From the NCBI GenBank assembly GCA_002104985.1, contig MCGO01000003.1:62001-126000 (forward strand): a DNA stretch of 64,000 nt, given 5' to 3'. The translations under genes and the position numbers were made by a program. Shown here in pieces: positions 32,047 through 43,828 of the stretch. The notes beneath the pieces are model-generated. The model was not told the DNA's origin. It worked only from the letters and a program-made list of their open reading frames with translations, and ran no database searches. Source of the DNA: Rhizoclosmatium globosum (taxonomy: Eukaryota; Chytridiomycota; Chytridiomycetes; Chytridiales; Chytriomycetaceae). The stretch's first letter is position 1; each line of letters starts with the position of its first letter.

Positions 32047-35000
32047 TTAAGCTTGAGCAGAAGCACGCTGCTTACGGAGAACCTCGTTGTTTCTTGCAAC
32101 AGCACGGTCAACAACTCCACGGGAAGAAATATCACGGATAGAGATGGTGATCTTGGTAATCTGGTGGTTCTTGGCCAATGCCTTGGCGAGGAACTGCTCA
32201 GCGTCGGTACCAGCGGACAAAGCCTGGTTGGCAAGCTTGACCTCACGGAGAGACTTGTTGTCGGCGAGACCCAAAGCGATGGCCTTGATACCAGCTGGAC
32301 CGATAGAGTTACGCTCCAAGTTGAGGACCTCCAAGGTGGAGTTGACAGCAATAGCCTACAAAAAAATAAAGCGTTAACCATTGTAATGGAGGGAAGTCGC
32401 CAAACAAATATTTACCTTTCCGAGCTCAACAGCAGCCTGTGTGTTGAACTTGGTGTTGGACAAGTTGAGGGACTTCAAGAAGGTGTTGGAAGCAAGAGCC
32501 TCAGACAAAGCAATACCCTGAGCCTGGGTCAAGACCTGAACATCCTTCAAGTCCAAGTCAACAAGAGTCTCGACATTGTTCTTGACGTCCTCGATTAGCT
32601 GAGCAACCTCAGACACAGCGAGCTTTGGTGGAGCCAAAGGAGAAGCAGCTGGGGAAGCTGGCTTGTTGAAGAAAGCCTTCCATCCAGAAGATCTGCGGCG
32701 CTCCAAAGGAACACCACCCTCAGTGTAAGTTGGAGTAGATGGAGCGTCAGAGCTGTTGACAATAACGGCCTCCTCCTCGATGGTGGAAGTGGTGGTGGAC
32801 TCAGTGGTGGAGTTAGCGGCAGCAGCATCCTTACCCAAGAACCATCCGAACAAACTAGAGCAGATGTTAGATCATAATTAATTCAAAAAGAGAACATACG
32901 TCTTGGACTTTCTTCTCTCAACAGTGGCAGAAGCACGGGAGGTCTTGCGGACACGTACAGCGTCAGCTTCACCGGCGGCCTCGTAGACCTCCTTGACCTC
33001 AACAACCTCAGGAGCAGCAACAGTTTCAGTAGCAACAACCTCAGTGGCAACAACCTCGGTGGCAACGACTTCAGTGGCAACAACCTCAGTAGCAGAGACT
33101 TCAGTAGTAACAGCCTCGGTTGTCTCAACAACGGTCTCAGTGGCAACAACCTCAGTGGTCTCAACAGCAACAGCTTCAGTGGCAGCAACTTCGACAACTT
33201 CAGCCTCCTTGGAAACCTCAGCAACTGGAGCAGCTTCAGCAACAACAGCTTCGGTAGTCTCAACGACAACAGCCTCAGCAGCAGTAACCTCAGCCGTCTC
33301 GACGACAGTTTCGGTGTACTCAACAGCTGGTGGAACCTCAGAGACGGTTTCCTCAACAGTGGTGCCCTCAGCAGTCTCAGTGGTGATAACAGTCTCGACA
33401 ACAACGGTACCGTCGGCTTGCTCAGTGGTGGTAACCTCCTCAGTGACAGTGGCAGTAGCAGTCTCGGTAACAGTGACATCTTCAGTGACAACAGCACCCT
33501 CAACTTCGGTGGTGGTGATGGTCTCAGTAACGACAGTTCCGTCAACAGCCTCAGTGACGATAGCAACCTCCTCAACGACGGCACCCTCGGCAGTTTCGGT
33601 GGTGGTGATGGTCTCAGTGACAACAGCTTCGGCGGTCTCAGTAACAGTGACATCCTCAGTAACGACGGTCTCAACAGTCTCAGTGACGGTGACAGTCTCA
33701 GTAACAACGACATCAGCAGACTCAGTGACAGTGACAGTCTCAGTTACGACAGCGTCAGCAGTTTCAGTGACGACGGTAGCCTCGACTGGAGCAGCAACCT
33801 CTTCGACAACAACGGTCTCAGTGGTCTCGACAACGGTTTCAGCAGCAACAGTCTCAGCAACAACTTCCTTGGTTTCGACAGTCTCAGTAGCCTCGACAAC
33901 AACAGTTTCAGTGGTTTCAACTGGAGCAGCAACTTCCTCAACGACGACAGCATCGGCAGTTTCAGTGACAACAGTCTCGGTGGCCTCAACGGCAGCAACA
34001 GTCTCCTCGACGACAACAGTCTCGGCTGGGACCTCGGCGGCGGAAACTTCCTCGACAACGACAGTAGTTTCGGTAGTCTCGACAACAGTTTCAGTGGCAA
34101 CTGGAGCCTCAGCAACGACTTCCTCGGTGACAACAGTCTCAGTGGTTTCGGTAGTCTCGACAGTGGCGTAAGCAGCAGCTCCAATAGCAGCGGCAGCAGC
34201 AACACCAACAGAAGCCAAAACAACGTCCTCCGAGACAACAGTCTCAGACTTCTCAACAACAGTTTCGGTGGTGGTCTCGACAACAGCTTCGGCAGCAACT
34301 TCCTCAACAACAATCTCTCTGGTCTGCTCAACAACAACTTCGGTGGCTTCAGTGGCAACCACTCCGGACTCAGCAGAGACAACTTCAGCAGCAACAACTT
34401 CGGTGGTAACAACAGTGGTTTCCTCAACAACGGTGGTCTCCTCAGCTGGAATGGTCTTGACAGACTCCTCGACAACAACTGGAGCAGCATCAGTGGTGTC
34501 AACAACAACAACGTCCTCGACGGTGGTACCCTCAGCGGTCTCAGTGGTAGTAACAGTCTCAGTGACAACAGTTCCGTCAGCCTGCTCGGTGACAATGACA
34601 TCCTCAGTGACAACTGCTTCAGTAGTCTCAGTGGTAGTGACAGTCTCGGTGACGGTTGTATCAACAGTCTCAGTAATAGTGACCTCCTCGGTAACAACAG
34701 CCTCGGTAGACTCAGTGACAGTCACATCCTTGGTGACAACCGCGTCAGCAGACTCAGTAACAGTGATAGTCTCAGTAATAACAGCTTCAGCAGTCTCGGT
34801 GACGATAGTCTCAGAAACTTCAACTGGAGCAGCAACCTCCTCGACAACGACTGTCTCAGTGGTCTCAACAACAACAGTCTCGGCTGGAACCTCAGCAGCA
34901 GAGACTTCCTCGACAACGACGACAGTCTCAGTGGTCTCAACAGTCTCGGTGGTGACATCGGCGACGGCAACCTCCTCAACAACGACTTCTCTGGTCTCCT

Positions 35001-38000
35001 CGACAACAACTTCAGTGACCTCAGCAGCAGCGACACCGGTCTCGGCAACAACAACAGCCTCAGTGACAACCTCAGTAGACTCGACAACAGTGGTCTCTTC
35101 AACAACAACAGTGTCAACAGTGACATCAGCAGCAGAAACTTCCTCAACAACAGTCTCGGTAGTCTCAACAACGACGGTCTCGGCAGCAACTTCAGTGGCA
35201 GCAATCTCCTTCTCAACAACAACAGTCTCGGTGGTCTCAACAACAGTCTGTTCAGCTGGAATAACCTCCAAAGTAGATTCGACAACGGCTGGAGCGTCAG
35301 CAGTCTCAGTGACGACAGTGTCCACAACAACGGTTCCTTCAGCAGTCTCGGTGGTGGTGATGTACTCAGTAACAACAGAGTCGGCAGTGGTGGTAACGAT
35401 GACCTCCTTGGTGACAGTGCCCTCAGCAGATTCAGTGACAACAACATCGTCAACAACCTCAGAGGTGGCGGTCTCAGTGACAGTCACAGTCTCAGTGATG
35501 GTAACATCCTCAGTCTTGGTCTCAATAACGTCAATGATGACAACCTGCTCGGCAGACTCGGTCACAGTGACGTCTTCAGTGATGATGGCTCCTTCAGCAG
35601 TCTCAGTGACAGTGATAGTCTCGGTGATGACAGCATCGGCGGTCTCAGTAACGGTGGTGTCCTGAATGACCTCCTCAGTGACGATAACCTTCTCAGCAAC
35701 AACAACTTCCTCAGCAGCAACTGGGGCAGCGTCCTCGACAACGACAGTTTCTTCGACAACGGCAACTTGCTCAGTGACAACCTCCTTGGTAGTCTCCTCA
35801 ACAGAAATGTCTCTGGAAACAACAGCGGTGGCAGCAGTGCCGACAACAGCAGCAGCAACAATACCGGCAACAATTTCAGAGGAAATTTCCTCAGCTGTGG
35901 GAATAATTAGAATTGCCGCGTGTATTCAGAAAGTAAAATACCTGGAGCAGCCTTTGGAGCCTCCTCGACAGCCTCTTCAGCGACAGCAACTGGCTCAGAA
36001 ACAACAGAGTCCTGAACAACAACACCCTCGGCAGTTTCGGTGACGTTGATGGTCTCAGTAACAGTCTCCTTGGCAGTCTCAACAACGAGAACCTCCTCAG
36101 TAACAACAGACTCAGTAGTCTGGGTGACGGTGACATCATCAGTAACGACAACATCAGCAGTCTTGGTCTCAGTGAAAGTCTCAGTGACAACAGCATTCGC
36201 GGTCTCAGTGACAGTGACGTCAACAATAGATGATCCAGCGGCAGTCTCTCTGACAATGACATCCTCAGTAACAACTGAGTCTTCAGTCTGGGTGACAGTA
36301 ATAGTTTCCTTCAAGGTCTCGGCTGGAGCTTCGGCAGTAGCCTCCTTGGTGGTAATAGTCTCCTCAACAACAGTCTCAACAGTCTCAGTGGTAACTTCAG
36401 CAACTGGGACCTCGGCGACTTCGACAACAGTGGTCTCCTCGATAACAATTTCGTTGACATCGGCATCGACTTGAATTTCAGCTGGGAGGGAAGCAACAAC
36501 CTCGGTAGTGGTTACGATCACAGTCTCCTCAACAATAGTGTATGGCTCAGTAGAACCTTGGTAATCAGCTGGAAGCTCCTCAACGGTTTCTTCGACAACA
36601 GTGGTTGTGACGGTCTCTGGAACATCCTCAGCGTCTGCAGAAGTCATAATTGGCTCAGCACGTTGTATGGTGTCTTTTGGGGGAGAAAAAATTTTACAAC
36701 ATACCTGGAGCGGCCTTTGGAGCTTCCTCAACAACGTCCTCGACGGTGGTACCCTCAGCGGTCTCAGTAGTGGTGATAGTTTCAGTGACGACAGTTCCGT
36801 CAGCCTGCTCAGTGATGATGACTTCCTCGGTGACAGTGGCATCAGCAGTCTCAGTGACAGTGACATCCTCAGTAACGACAGCTCCCTCAACTTCAGTGGT
36901 GGTGATAGTCTCGGTCACAACTGCATCAGCAGTCTCGGTAACAATTTCAACCTCCTCAGTAACAACTCCCTCAGTGGTCTCGCGAACTGTCACAGTCTCA
37001 GTGACAACGGCGTCGGCAGTCTCAGTCACGACCACATCCTCAGTAACAACGGCATCGACAGTCTCGGTGGTAGTAACTGTCTCAGTGACAGTGGCATCAA
37101 CAGACTCAGTGACAATAACAGTCTCTGTGACGACGGCATCAGCAGTCTCAGTAACGGTTGTCTCAGAGACAACGGTGGTTCCGTTGTTTCTGGCAAGGGC
37201 CTGATCAACGGCAATACGTGCGGAAACATCCTCAAGGGTGATGGTCAAAACCTTGATGCTGTTTGTTTTGTGTGGCGTTAAATCTTGCATTTAACCCCAA
37301 GACAAACTCACTTAATGTTAGCGGCAATAGCAGCAGCAATCGCCTGCTCAGCTTCAACGCTTCCAGAAACTCCTCCATATCTGAATTCCTTGAGGGTAGA
37401 GTTGATGGTGAGGGCAGTGGCAAAGGCAGTAACAGCCTCAGCAGAGAAAGTGTTTCCTTCCAAGATCAAGATTTCCAAAACAGTGTTAGATTGCAAAGCC
37501 TGAGGGTCGAGTGTTAATTCGCAAGAATTTAGGAAGGGCAGTACATACTTGAGCAAGGGCAATAGCGACCTCGTTGGTGAGGCCAGTGTTGGACAAGTCG
37601 AGAGACTTGAGAATAGTGTTGCTGGCAAGAGCAGAGGCGATCAAGAGTCCCTGCTCGGCAATAAGGACCTGGCAGTCCTTGAGGTTCAATTCAACGAGCT
37701 CAACGCTGTTGTCCAAGAGTCCCTGAACAGTGACATCCGTGGTGACAACATCAGCAGTCTTCTCAACGACAACAGTCTCCTCCACAACTTCGGTGGTCTC
37801 AACGACAGTCTCAGTGGCAGCAGCAACTTCAGTGGTGGTCTCAGTGGCGACAACCTCTTCAGCAGCGGCAGTGACGGTTTCAGTGGCAACGACTTGCTCA
37901 GTCTACAAAAGGATACCCATTCAGAATCGGTTCATACTCCCCAGATTTCATTTGTTGATGCGTATTTCCAATGTTGATTAAATTGGTTTTTCCAGACAGT

Positions 38001-38359
38001 CCTGCCAGATCACCCTCACCACACCCCCTCCTTCCGAGCCACGCAACTGAACGGGGGAGGGCAACACTCACCACGACGGTAGTCTCGACAACAGTAGCAG
38101 CAGTCTCAACCACAACAACCTCTGCGTCGACCTTGGCCTCCGCAGTTTCAATGTTCTAATTGGGTAAATTGGGTTTATCGTCAGTGCCTCTTTCGGCCAA
38201 ACAAGATTTAAGGGGACAAGGGGGTCCAGCGTAAGAGAGAAGTAGGTTGGTTTGAATGCTGAGATTCATGTGGTTGCAGTTGATCCGGCGGTGGCAGGGA
38301 GACAGGGAGGCAGGGGCACGCCCAAAAGCTGATGGCGAGAGACTCACTTGATTTTCCAT
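32047..38359 (-). CDS. Giant protein with two tropomodulin-like leucine-rich modules flanking a Val/Thr/Glu repeat
   Basis: 1,875 residues in nine exons: complement(32047..32355, 32416..32854, 32900..35894, 35942..36634, 36705..37258, 37312..37499, 37549..37902, 38072..38155, 38348..38359), starting with a 12-nt exon (M-E-N-Q). Near the N-terminus is a leucine-rich module (ELNLKDCQVL, LKSLDLSNTGL, LEILILEG), ending VDQALARNNG. The C-terminal module repeats it (DLDLKDVQVL, LKSLNLSNTKF, LEVLNLERN), ending VVDRAVARNNEVLRKQR, like the tropomodulin C-terminal cap. An intron falls at the same place in both modules. Between lie over 1,300 residues of V-V-T-E-T-x-T-V-T-E-T-A repeats. Two Ala/Val-rich hydrophobic segments (about 635-655 and 1188-1206) could be membrane-associated. 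Tropomodulins bind actin filament ends; function here is not established. Confidence 0.8.
32990..37250 (-). repeat. Imperfect tandem repeat coding for Val/Thr/Glu-rich sequence
   Basis: Within the giant gene, short units (about 15-20 residues, core VTETVTVTETAE or VVETTETVVVEEVA) recur for most of 4 kb, across four exons. On the opposite strand the same bases read as a stop-free Ser/Asn/Asp/Leu-rich frame (33418-35910), which I regard as a by-product of the restricted codon set. Confidence 0.75.
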
Positions 38360-39034
38360 TTTTTCTGCTTTCAAAAATTTCAGGAACCTCCCCAAAGCCA
38401 GAAACATCATGTCAGCCTTGATTGATGTGGCACTTGTATGAAGGGTAATAGGACTAGTTGTAGTGTAAAGGATGGTGAAAGAGGGGTGCACGAAATTAGG
38501 TTCTAGATGGCTGAGATGCGTCTAAGGCTCGCACAAGCCCAAGTTTCCGATAAAATGAATAGATAGGAAGGCATTACACATGGTTGTTGGGTTTGTAAGG
38601 CGATCACTGTCTCTGCTTCCTGTTGTATATTACGAATTGAATCGCCACAGATTCAATTAAACTATGGATTGACGCCACCAAGACTATCTGAATCAGAGGT
38701 GCTTCTGGACCATAGTCGAGTGCAAAGCAATGATGGTACTTTGACAGCCTGTCAACAACGTGTTTGCAGCATTTTATTATTGATATATCCGTGAATTTTA
38801 CATCGTAAACGTTCTGGGAATCTAACTTTGATAACTCAGGCTGTCATTTCTTATTATTGTCGTGTCAGCTGCTTTGCTTGTTGTGCGAAACAACGCGTTG
38901 GTAGCTTTCCACGTGCATTTACAACTCAGCTGACCCAGCAGCTGTCTCAAAACCCATGCAATAGTAGGAGAAATGTACAAGGAGAAGGATCAACCCAAAA
39001 TGAATGAATTCGGGTGAGATTGATTTCTGAAAAA
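38360..39034. promoter_or_regulatory. Divergent intergenic with E-box words
   Basis: About 675 bases between the start of the giant minus-strand gene and homeobox gene 17. CACGTG lies at 38910-38915, and two CAGCTG words lie at 38927-38932 and 38939-38944. This compact group sits about 90-125 bases upstream of the gene 17 ATG. No coding feature is recognised. Confidence 0.4.
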
Positions 39035-39854
39035 ATGCCGCATGCCGCAACTCAAACCCAAGCTCCTTTCGACGACTTTTCATGCACAAGACAAACGTAT
39101 GATTCGTTCACGTCGGCCATGTTTGCAGCGGCTTTGAATCACCAAGGATATCAAGATTCCTTAGGACATATTGAAGGGGAAATGTTGGTTCCGATGCCCC
39201 TCTCGTTTCCACACTATCAAGAGGAATCGATACTATATCAAGAAAGCGAGCCAGTCATGGATCAGTTTGGATCAGCTCAATCGGGGCACGGTGCAAGGGA
39301 CCCGTTGATGGACTTGTTGTTCCCCTTGCCACCTCCCCTTCATCAACATCAAGAACCAGAAGAACAAGGCAATCGATTCAAGATGTACCAGCTGAAACAA
39401 GACCAAGAGATAGATTCACTCCTTGAATCTTGTTCGACAGAGCCAAGATTCTCGGTGCTTTCATTCGACGACGAAAGCGATATAACCAACGAACTGGAGC
39501 CACTATCCCCACCAGTTTCTCGGAACGAAGGCAGTAATTGCAGCAATAGAAACGAGTGCAAATTATCCAAGAAGAAATATAGTGCAAACCGGTTTCGACC
39601 ACTTGGAGCACAACTGGAGTTACTGATGGCGCAGTTTGAAAAGAACGCGTATCCGAGCAAAAAAGAAGCGGATGAGATTGCAAGTGAGTTGAATGCCACG
39701 GGTAAGCAAGTGAGAGTATGGTGAGTCCAATTGAGCTAGAGGTTTACGATTCCTAACGACTGGTGTAACTTCCAGGTTCCAAAACCGACGGGGCCATTTG
39801 CGCACACTTGGACAGCAATTTGAGAAGCCGCGGAGGGCTGTCTTGTTTATTTAG
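39035..39854 (+). CDS. Homeobox gene 17: homeodomain protein (V47)
   Basis: 254 residues, join(39035..39720, 39776..39854), from ATG 39035 (MPHAATQTQAPFDDF). The homeodomain at about 182-241 reads NRFRPLGAQLELLMAQFEKN, EADEIASELNATGKQ, and helix 3 QVRVWFQNRRGHLRTL. The intron splits Trp48 (TG|GTGAGT, 55 nt). The N-terminus is acidic with many Gln, His and Ser. Its stop lies 54 bases before the ATG of gene 18. Confidence 0.88.
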
Positions 39855-39908
39855 TTAATCTTTGTTTGTTATTCTTGATTCGTACAACAAAAACCTCACA
39901 AAAAGCGA

Positions 39909-40723
39909 ATGAACCATCGCCGACATTCGATTTCAACCACATCGTTTGAGTTTGCTGCGCCGCCTCTTCCTCAACTTCGGCGACGAGCGTCCGAATCGAC
40001 GGCCTCGACTTTTGATTCTGGTTTTAGTTTGTTTCCGGCGCCGCAGTTTTCCGTTTCGACTGGCGCGGCGCTCGCAAAACTCGGCGCGGCGTTCGAGCCT
40101 TTTCAGTTTGAACTTCCGATTCTGTTTCCGCTCGACTCGGATTCGGACTTGGACGCGGAGTTGGTTTCGGTGGCGGCGAACTCGGAATCCAACGAGCTTC
40201 CATCCTCAGAAACCTCGATTCACTATCTGGACAACTCACACTCGGACATGTCTGCCTTGTTGCTGATACATGCGGCCCCATCGCTTACTCCGCTTCTGCT
40301 ACGCCACCGATCCACTCCCACATTTGCTTTCCCACCAGCAAAGATCCCCTCAAAGTTTCCTCGTTTCAAGCCTTCACCTTCAGAATCTGCTTTGCTTAAC
40401 ACGCTCTTTGACTTGAACCCGTTTCCTTCTGTCACTGTTCAATTAGCCATAGCTTCAAAGTTTCTTCTTACAGAGCGACAAGTACGTATTTGGTAAGCTC
40501 TAGGATTTTAAGTCCTTTCATACTTTTCTAGAGATTCTTGTCCATTCAACAACACCCAAATAGGTTTCAAAACAAACGTGTCGCATACAAAGCTGGTGGA
40601 ATTTATGTACTCAAAAATACTCCCACGAACGACAGATTAAAGAAAGAAGCTGGGCTAGTTCCCTTTAACGCAGAGTCTGGTCGTTATTTTTTCATTCCAA
40701 GAGTATCGAATATCCTCAAGTAA
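39909..40723 (+). CDS. Homeobox gene 18: homeodomain protein (I47)
   Basis: 247 residues, join(39909..40492, 40564..40723), from ATG 39909 (MNHRRHSISTTSFEFA). The homeodomain at about 148-207 reads FPRFKPSPSESALLNTLF, NPFPSVTVQLAIASKFLL, and helix 3 QVRIWFQNKRVAYKAGG. Trp48 is split by the intron (TG|GTAAGC). A 40-residue tail follows helix 3 (NTPTNDRLKKEAGLVPF). AATAAA near 40836 may serve as polyadenylation signal. The convergent glycosyltransferase gene begins 150 bases later. Confidence 0.87.
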
Positions 40724-40875
40724 CTTTTTTGGTACATTTCACTGATCTCCTTGGACTTCTTTTGGACATTTTTACTGCATTGCTGCGTCATTATTGATTT
40801 TTATGGACATTCGTTTCAAGTGACAAAAATTAACAATAAATTCGCTTCTCTTGAAGTCGATTCGCCTTTATTTAT

Positions 40876-42291
40876 TTACCACCCGTTCTTACGACATTCA
40901 TTCACTTGCTCCCAAGTCAAAGGAGACCCTTGTTCCTTAATTATTTTCATCATGGTCTTTGCGACTCGATCCTCATTCCATCCAGCAGAATCGATAACAC
41001 CAATAGAATTAACCGCTCGAAGAATAATTCGCTCGATAGGTGTATCCTTGAAATCATCCGCCCTTTTTAAATCATATATTCTTGCTGAGATGTGTGTCAA
41101 AATATGCATCCAATCCTCTTCAGACACTGGATCCCGAATAAGAGTTGGCATGATTTTCTCAACAATGGGTCTAATCAGCGCTGCGTCCACTTGCGATGCA
41201 GCGTTAAACGTATCCGAAAGTGTTGCACGTTCAAAGCTCTTTTGAATGTCAGTTGATTTGAGGTCTGGGAAAACTGCTAGGAGTCTTCGTTTGTGCAACT
41301 CCAACGATTTCGCACTTGAGAGACGTTTCATGGCAACAGGAGGAGTACCATACAGATCCGCGATACATCGAAACATTCTAGCCATATCTTTACACAAGTG
41401 AATAACAATCGATTCTTTCGTGGACCTGGCGCGGGCGAAATTGTTGGACTCTTCAAGATCATGAAACAAGAAACCTTGATCGTGGAATTGAATGGTATTG
41501 TTTATCTTTGCCTCCCTGAACCAAAATCCTACTTGATAATCTTCATGGCCAAGAGCGTGTTGTCCTGGAATTGGAGAGTGATGAATCCATTCAATAAGGT
41601 CCGGAGACATGAGGTATCCTAACCCCGCCATAAACTGATTATGATAACGACCAACATAGTGAGGTCCTTGAGCAGGCAACTTCAAAAGCTTTTCGGAGAG
41701 ACGTGGAATATGAATAACACTGTCGTCGTCCGTCTTCCCAATAAATCGATAACGCAAACAGAATTTCCCCGGTTCAGTTGGATGCTCGATATACATGATT
41801 GTCCGAGCATATCCCAACCAATCCATTGTCTTTCCATCATTCATATTCTCTTCCCGCTCCAACACATGTGTATCTTCAGGGTAAGTCATTTCCTCCAGTG
41901 TCAGTTCATATTCGGCCTCCCACGTCAACGCATTCCCAAAGACGAACATAAAGTCGATTTGGTTCTCCCAGTCAAGCTTCGCATTCACTCGGCGGTATGT
42001 TTCTCGCAGAATTTGACGGTGGGCTGTGCTGTTCAACCCTGTTGTTCCTAAAACACCAATCAAGGCGGCTTTTGGAGGAGGGCAGGTGGATGGAAGGGGT
42101 TTCATGCGGAGGAATCCGTTTTCGATGGATGCAAGAGATGAAGGCGGGGCTTTGATGGTGAAGTCTTGCGACGTTGACTGGGTTCTTGGCTGTCTGCTGT
42201 CAACAGGTGATACGTTTCCGATTGCGATGTACGACAGCAGCATAAATATTACGCTCATGCATGAGAGGAGGAGGAAGAACTGGATGTTCAT
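40876..42291 (-). CDS. GT31-type glycosyltransferase paralogue A (type II membrane protein)
   Basis: 471 residues, single exon. ATG 42291 (MNIQFFLLLSCMSVIFMLLS) is preferred over an upstream TTG. The N-terminus is a membrane anchor directly after the start. The conserved block CPPPKAALIGVLGTTG is followed by RQILRETYRR, FVFGN, EEMTYPEDT, REENMNDGKT, the metal-binding DxD motif GKTDDDSVIHIPRL (188-190) and GHEDYQVG, in the order seen in GT31 beta-1,3-glycosyltransferases. It probably acts in the Golgi lumen; donor and acceptor cannot be read from sequence. It is the last of five tandem copies. Confidence 0.82.
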   Translation of the reverse strand: MNIQFFLLLSCMSVIFMLLSYIAIGNVSPVDSRQPRTQSTSQDFTIKAPPSSLASIENGFLRMKPLPSTCPPPKAALIGVLGTTGLNSTAHRQILRETYRRVNAKLDWENQIDFMFVFGNALTWEAEYELTLEEMTYPEDTHVLEREENMNDGKTMDWLGYARTIMYIEHPTEPGKFCLRYRFIGKTDDDSVIHIPRLSEKLLKLPAQGPHYVGRYHNQFMAGLGYLMSPDLIEWIHHSPIPGQHALGHEDYQVGFWFREAKINNTIQFHDQGFLFHDLEESNNFARARSTKESIVIHLCKDMARMFRCIADLYGTPPVAMKRLSSAKSLELHKRRLLAVFPDLKSTDIQKSFERATLSDTFNAASQVDAALIRPIVEKIMPTLIRDPVSEEDWMHILTHISARIYDLKRADDFKDTPIERIILRAVNSIGVIDSAGWNEDRVAKTMMKIIKEQGSPLTWEQVNECRKNGW

Positions 42292-42360
42292 TGAGTGCAC
42301 TGTGGTAGGATCTTGCCCCAAGTTTCACAAATCAAAAATGAGGCGACTTTTTAATATTAA

Positions 42361-43731
42361 TCAGTAACCTCTAATTTCTTTCACTTTCTCCCAGCTTAAA
42401 GGGGAACCTTTCTCCTTTGCAGCTGCAGCCAGCCTGTTTGCAACATCTTTTTCCCAACCAGTATCAGATGAAGGAACATCCATCGCAACAACAGCTTGAA
42501 GTACATGCAGCCACATTTCTTCCCTCTTCAATTCGTTAAAACGTAACATCATATGCCTTGCAATCTTTATCCAATCTGTCTCCATCAATTTGTCTGTAGC
42601 AATTATCGTCGATAATACATCCTTCACATCATTTTTTATCAAGACAGCGTCTATTTGCGCGGCGGCATTGACGTCGCTGGAGACCTTGAAGTCTTTCTCT
42701 AGAGCAATTGATTCAACAGATGGGAATAGTTCTTTTAACCGATCTTTACGATGTTTCAATGAAACAGGACTCAAAAGTCTCTTAACCGCAAGGGGCGGAG
42801 TCCCATAGAGGTCCCCAAAGCATTGAAACATTCTTGGAATATCCTTACATAAATGAACCACGATAGATTTATCAGATACCCTTTGACGTGAACTCCAAAA
42901 CGTTTCTTCGACATCGTGGAATTGTTCTAAGCTGTGGAATTGAAGCTTCTCGTTCCAACCACCTAAGTGAAGCCAGAGACCAAATTGATGGTCTTCGTGA
43001 CCAATAGCATTTCCTTGAGGAATTGGTGAGCTGTGAATCCAGTCGACAATGTCTGCAGAAACGATGTATAGCATTCCTGCCATATATCGAGGTTCGGACA
43101 CACCAGCTCTGCGTCCAATATAATGAGACTCATTTGAAGGTAAGCTATTCAATAGCTTGGAAAGGCGAGGAAGTTGAATCGCCGTATCTTCGTCCGTCTT
43201 TCCAACGAATTTGTAGTTGAGACAACGTTCCCCTTTTCGTGTAGGATGCTTACTCCACAAGAGACTCTGAGCCTGCATAAACCAATCCAACGTTTTCCCG
43301 TCGTTCATGTTCTCTTCCCGCTCAGTAATAAACGTATCGTTTGGAAACGTCATTTCTTCAAAGGCAACCTCGTAATCCTGATCGAACGATTTGGCGTTTC
43401 CAAAGACAAATATGAAATCTATTTGGTTTTCAGGTATCAATTTCATGTTCACTTGGCGGTAGGTTTCACGGAGGAGCTGACGGCGGAAAGTGCTGTCTTT
43501 TGTGGTTGTAGTCATTACACCAATCAAGGCGGCTTTCGGAGTGGGACAACTGACAAAAAGTACTGGTTTGCTCTTGATGGATTCAAGGGACGATGATATA
43601 ATATTGGAAGGATCGGATCGATTTGTTTGATGAATACGATTGTGATGGACTGGGATGATCGACCACAACGACAACAAAACAACCAAGCTTAGCGATAACA
43701 GAACGAGTGGGTAATTTCCAAACGGGTGCAT
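42361..43731 (-). CDS. GT31-type glycosyltransferase paralogue B
   Basis: 456 residues, single exon, from ATG 43731 (MHPFGNYPLVLLSLSLVVLL). The signal anchor spans about residues 8-24. The shared blocks are CPTPKAALIGVMTTT, RRQLLRETYRQ, FVFGN, REENMNDGKTLDW and GHEDHQFG. The metal-binding motif is GKTDEDTAIQLPRL (Asp179, Glu180, Asp181), so the middle Asp of the other copies is Glu here. It lies 69 bases upstream of copy A on the same strand. Confidence 0.82.
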   Translation of the reverse strand: MHPFGNYPLVLLSLSLVVLLSLWSIIPVHHNRIHQTNRSDPSNIISSSLESIKSKPVLFVSCPTPKAALIGVMTTTTKDSTFRRQLLRETYRQVNMKLIPENQIDFIFVFGNAKSFDQDYEVAFEEMTFPNDTFITEREENMNDGKTLDWFMQAQSLLWSKHPTRKGERCLNYKFVGKTDEDTAIQLPRLSKLLNSLPSNESHYIGRRAGVSEPRYMAGMLYIVSADIVDWIHSSPIPQGNAIGHEDHQFGLWLHLGGWNEKLQFHSLEQFHDVEETFWSSRQRVSDKSIVVHLCKDIPRMFQCFGDLYGTPPLAVKRLLSPVSLKHRKDRLKELFPSVESIALEKDFKVSSDVNAAAQIDAVLIKNDVKDVLSTIIATDKLMETDWIKIARHMMLRFNELKREEMWLHVLQAVVAMDVPSSDTGWEKDVANRLAAAAKEKGSPLSWEKVKEIRGY

Positions 43732-43828
43732 TTTGTCAGATGATTGTGGTGGGGGCTTTCTTGAAAACAAATTCAAACAATGAACACAATGTGGAAGTGC
43801 TGGAGCCTCAAACCTGAAATGAAATTTA

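Noticed and set aside
33418..35910. Long plus-strand frames opposite the Val/Thr/Glu repeat gene as genes
   Set aside because: They mirror the restricted codon set of the sense repeat, have no domain and no start or splice context. The minus-strand model has consistent splice phases across nine exons.
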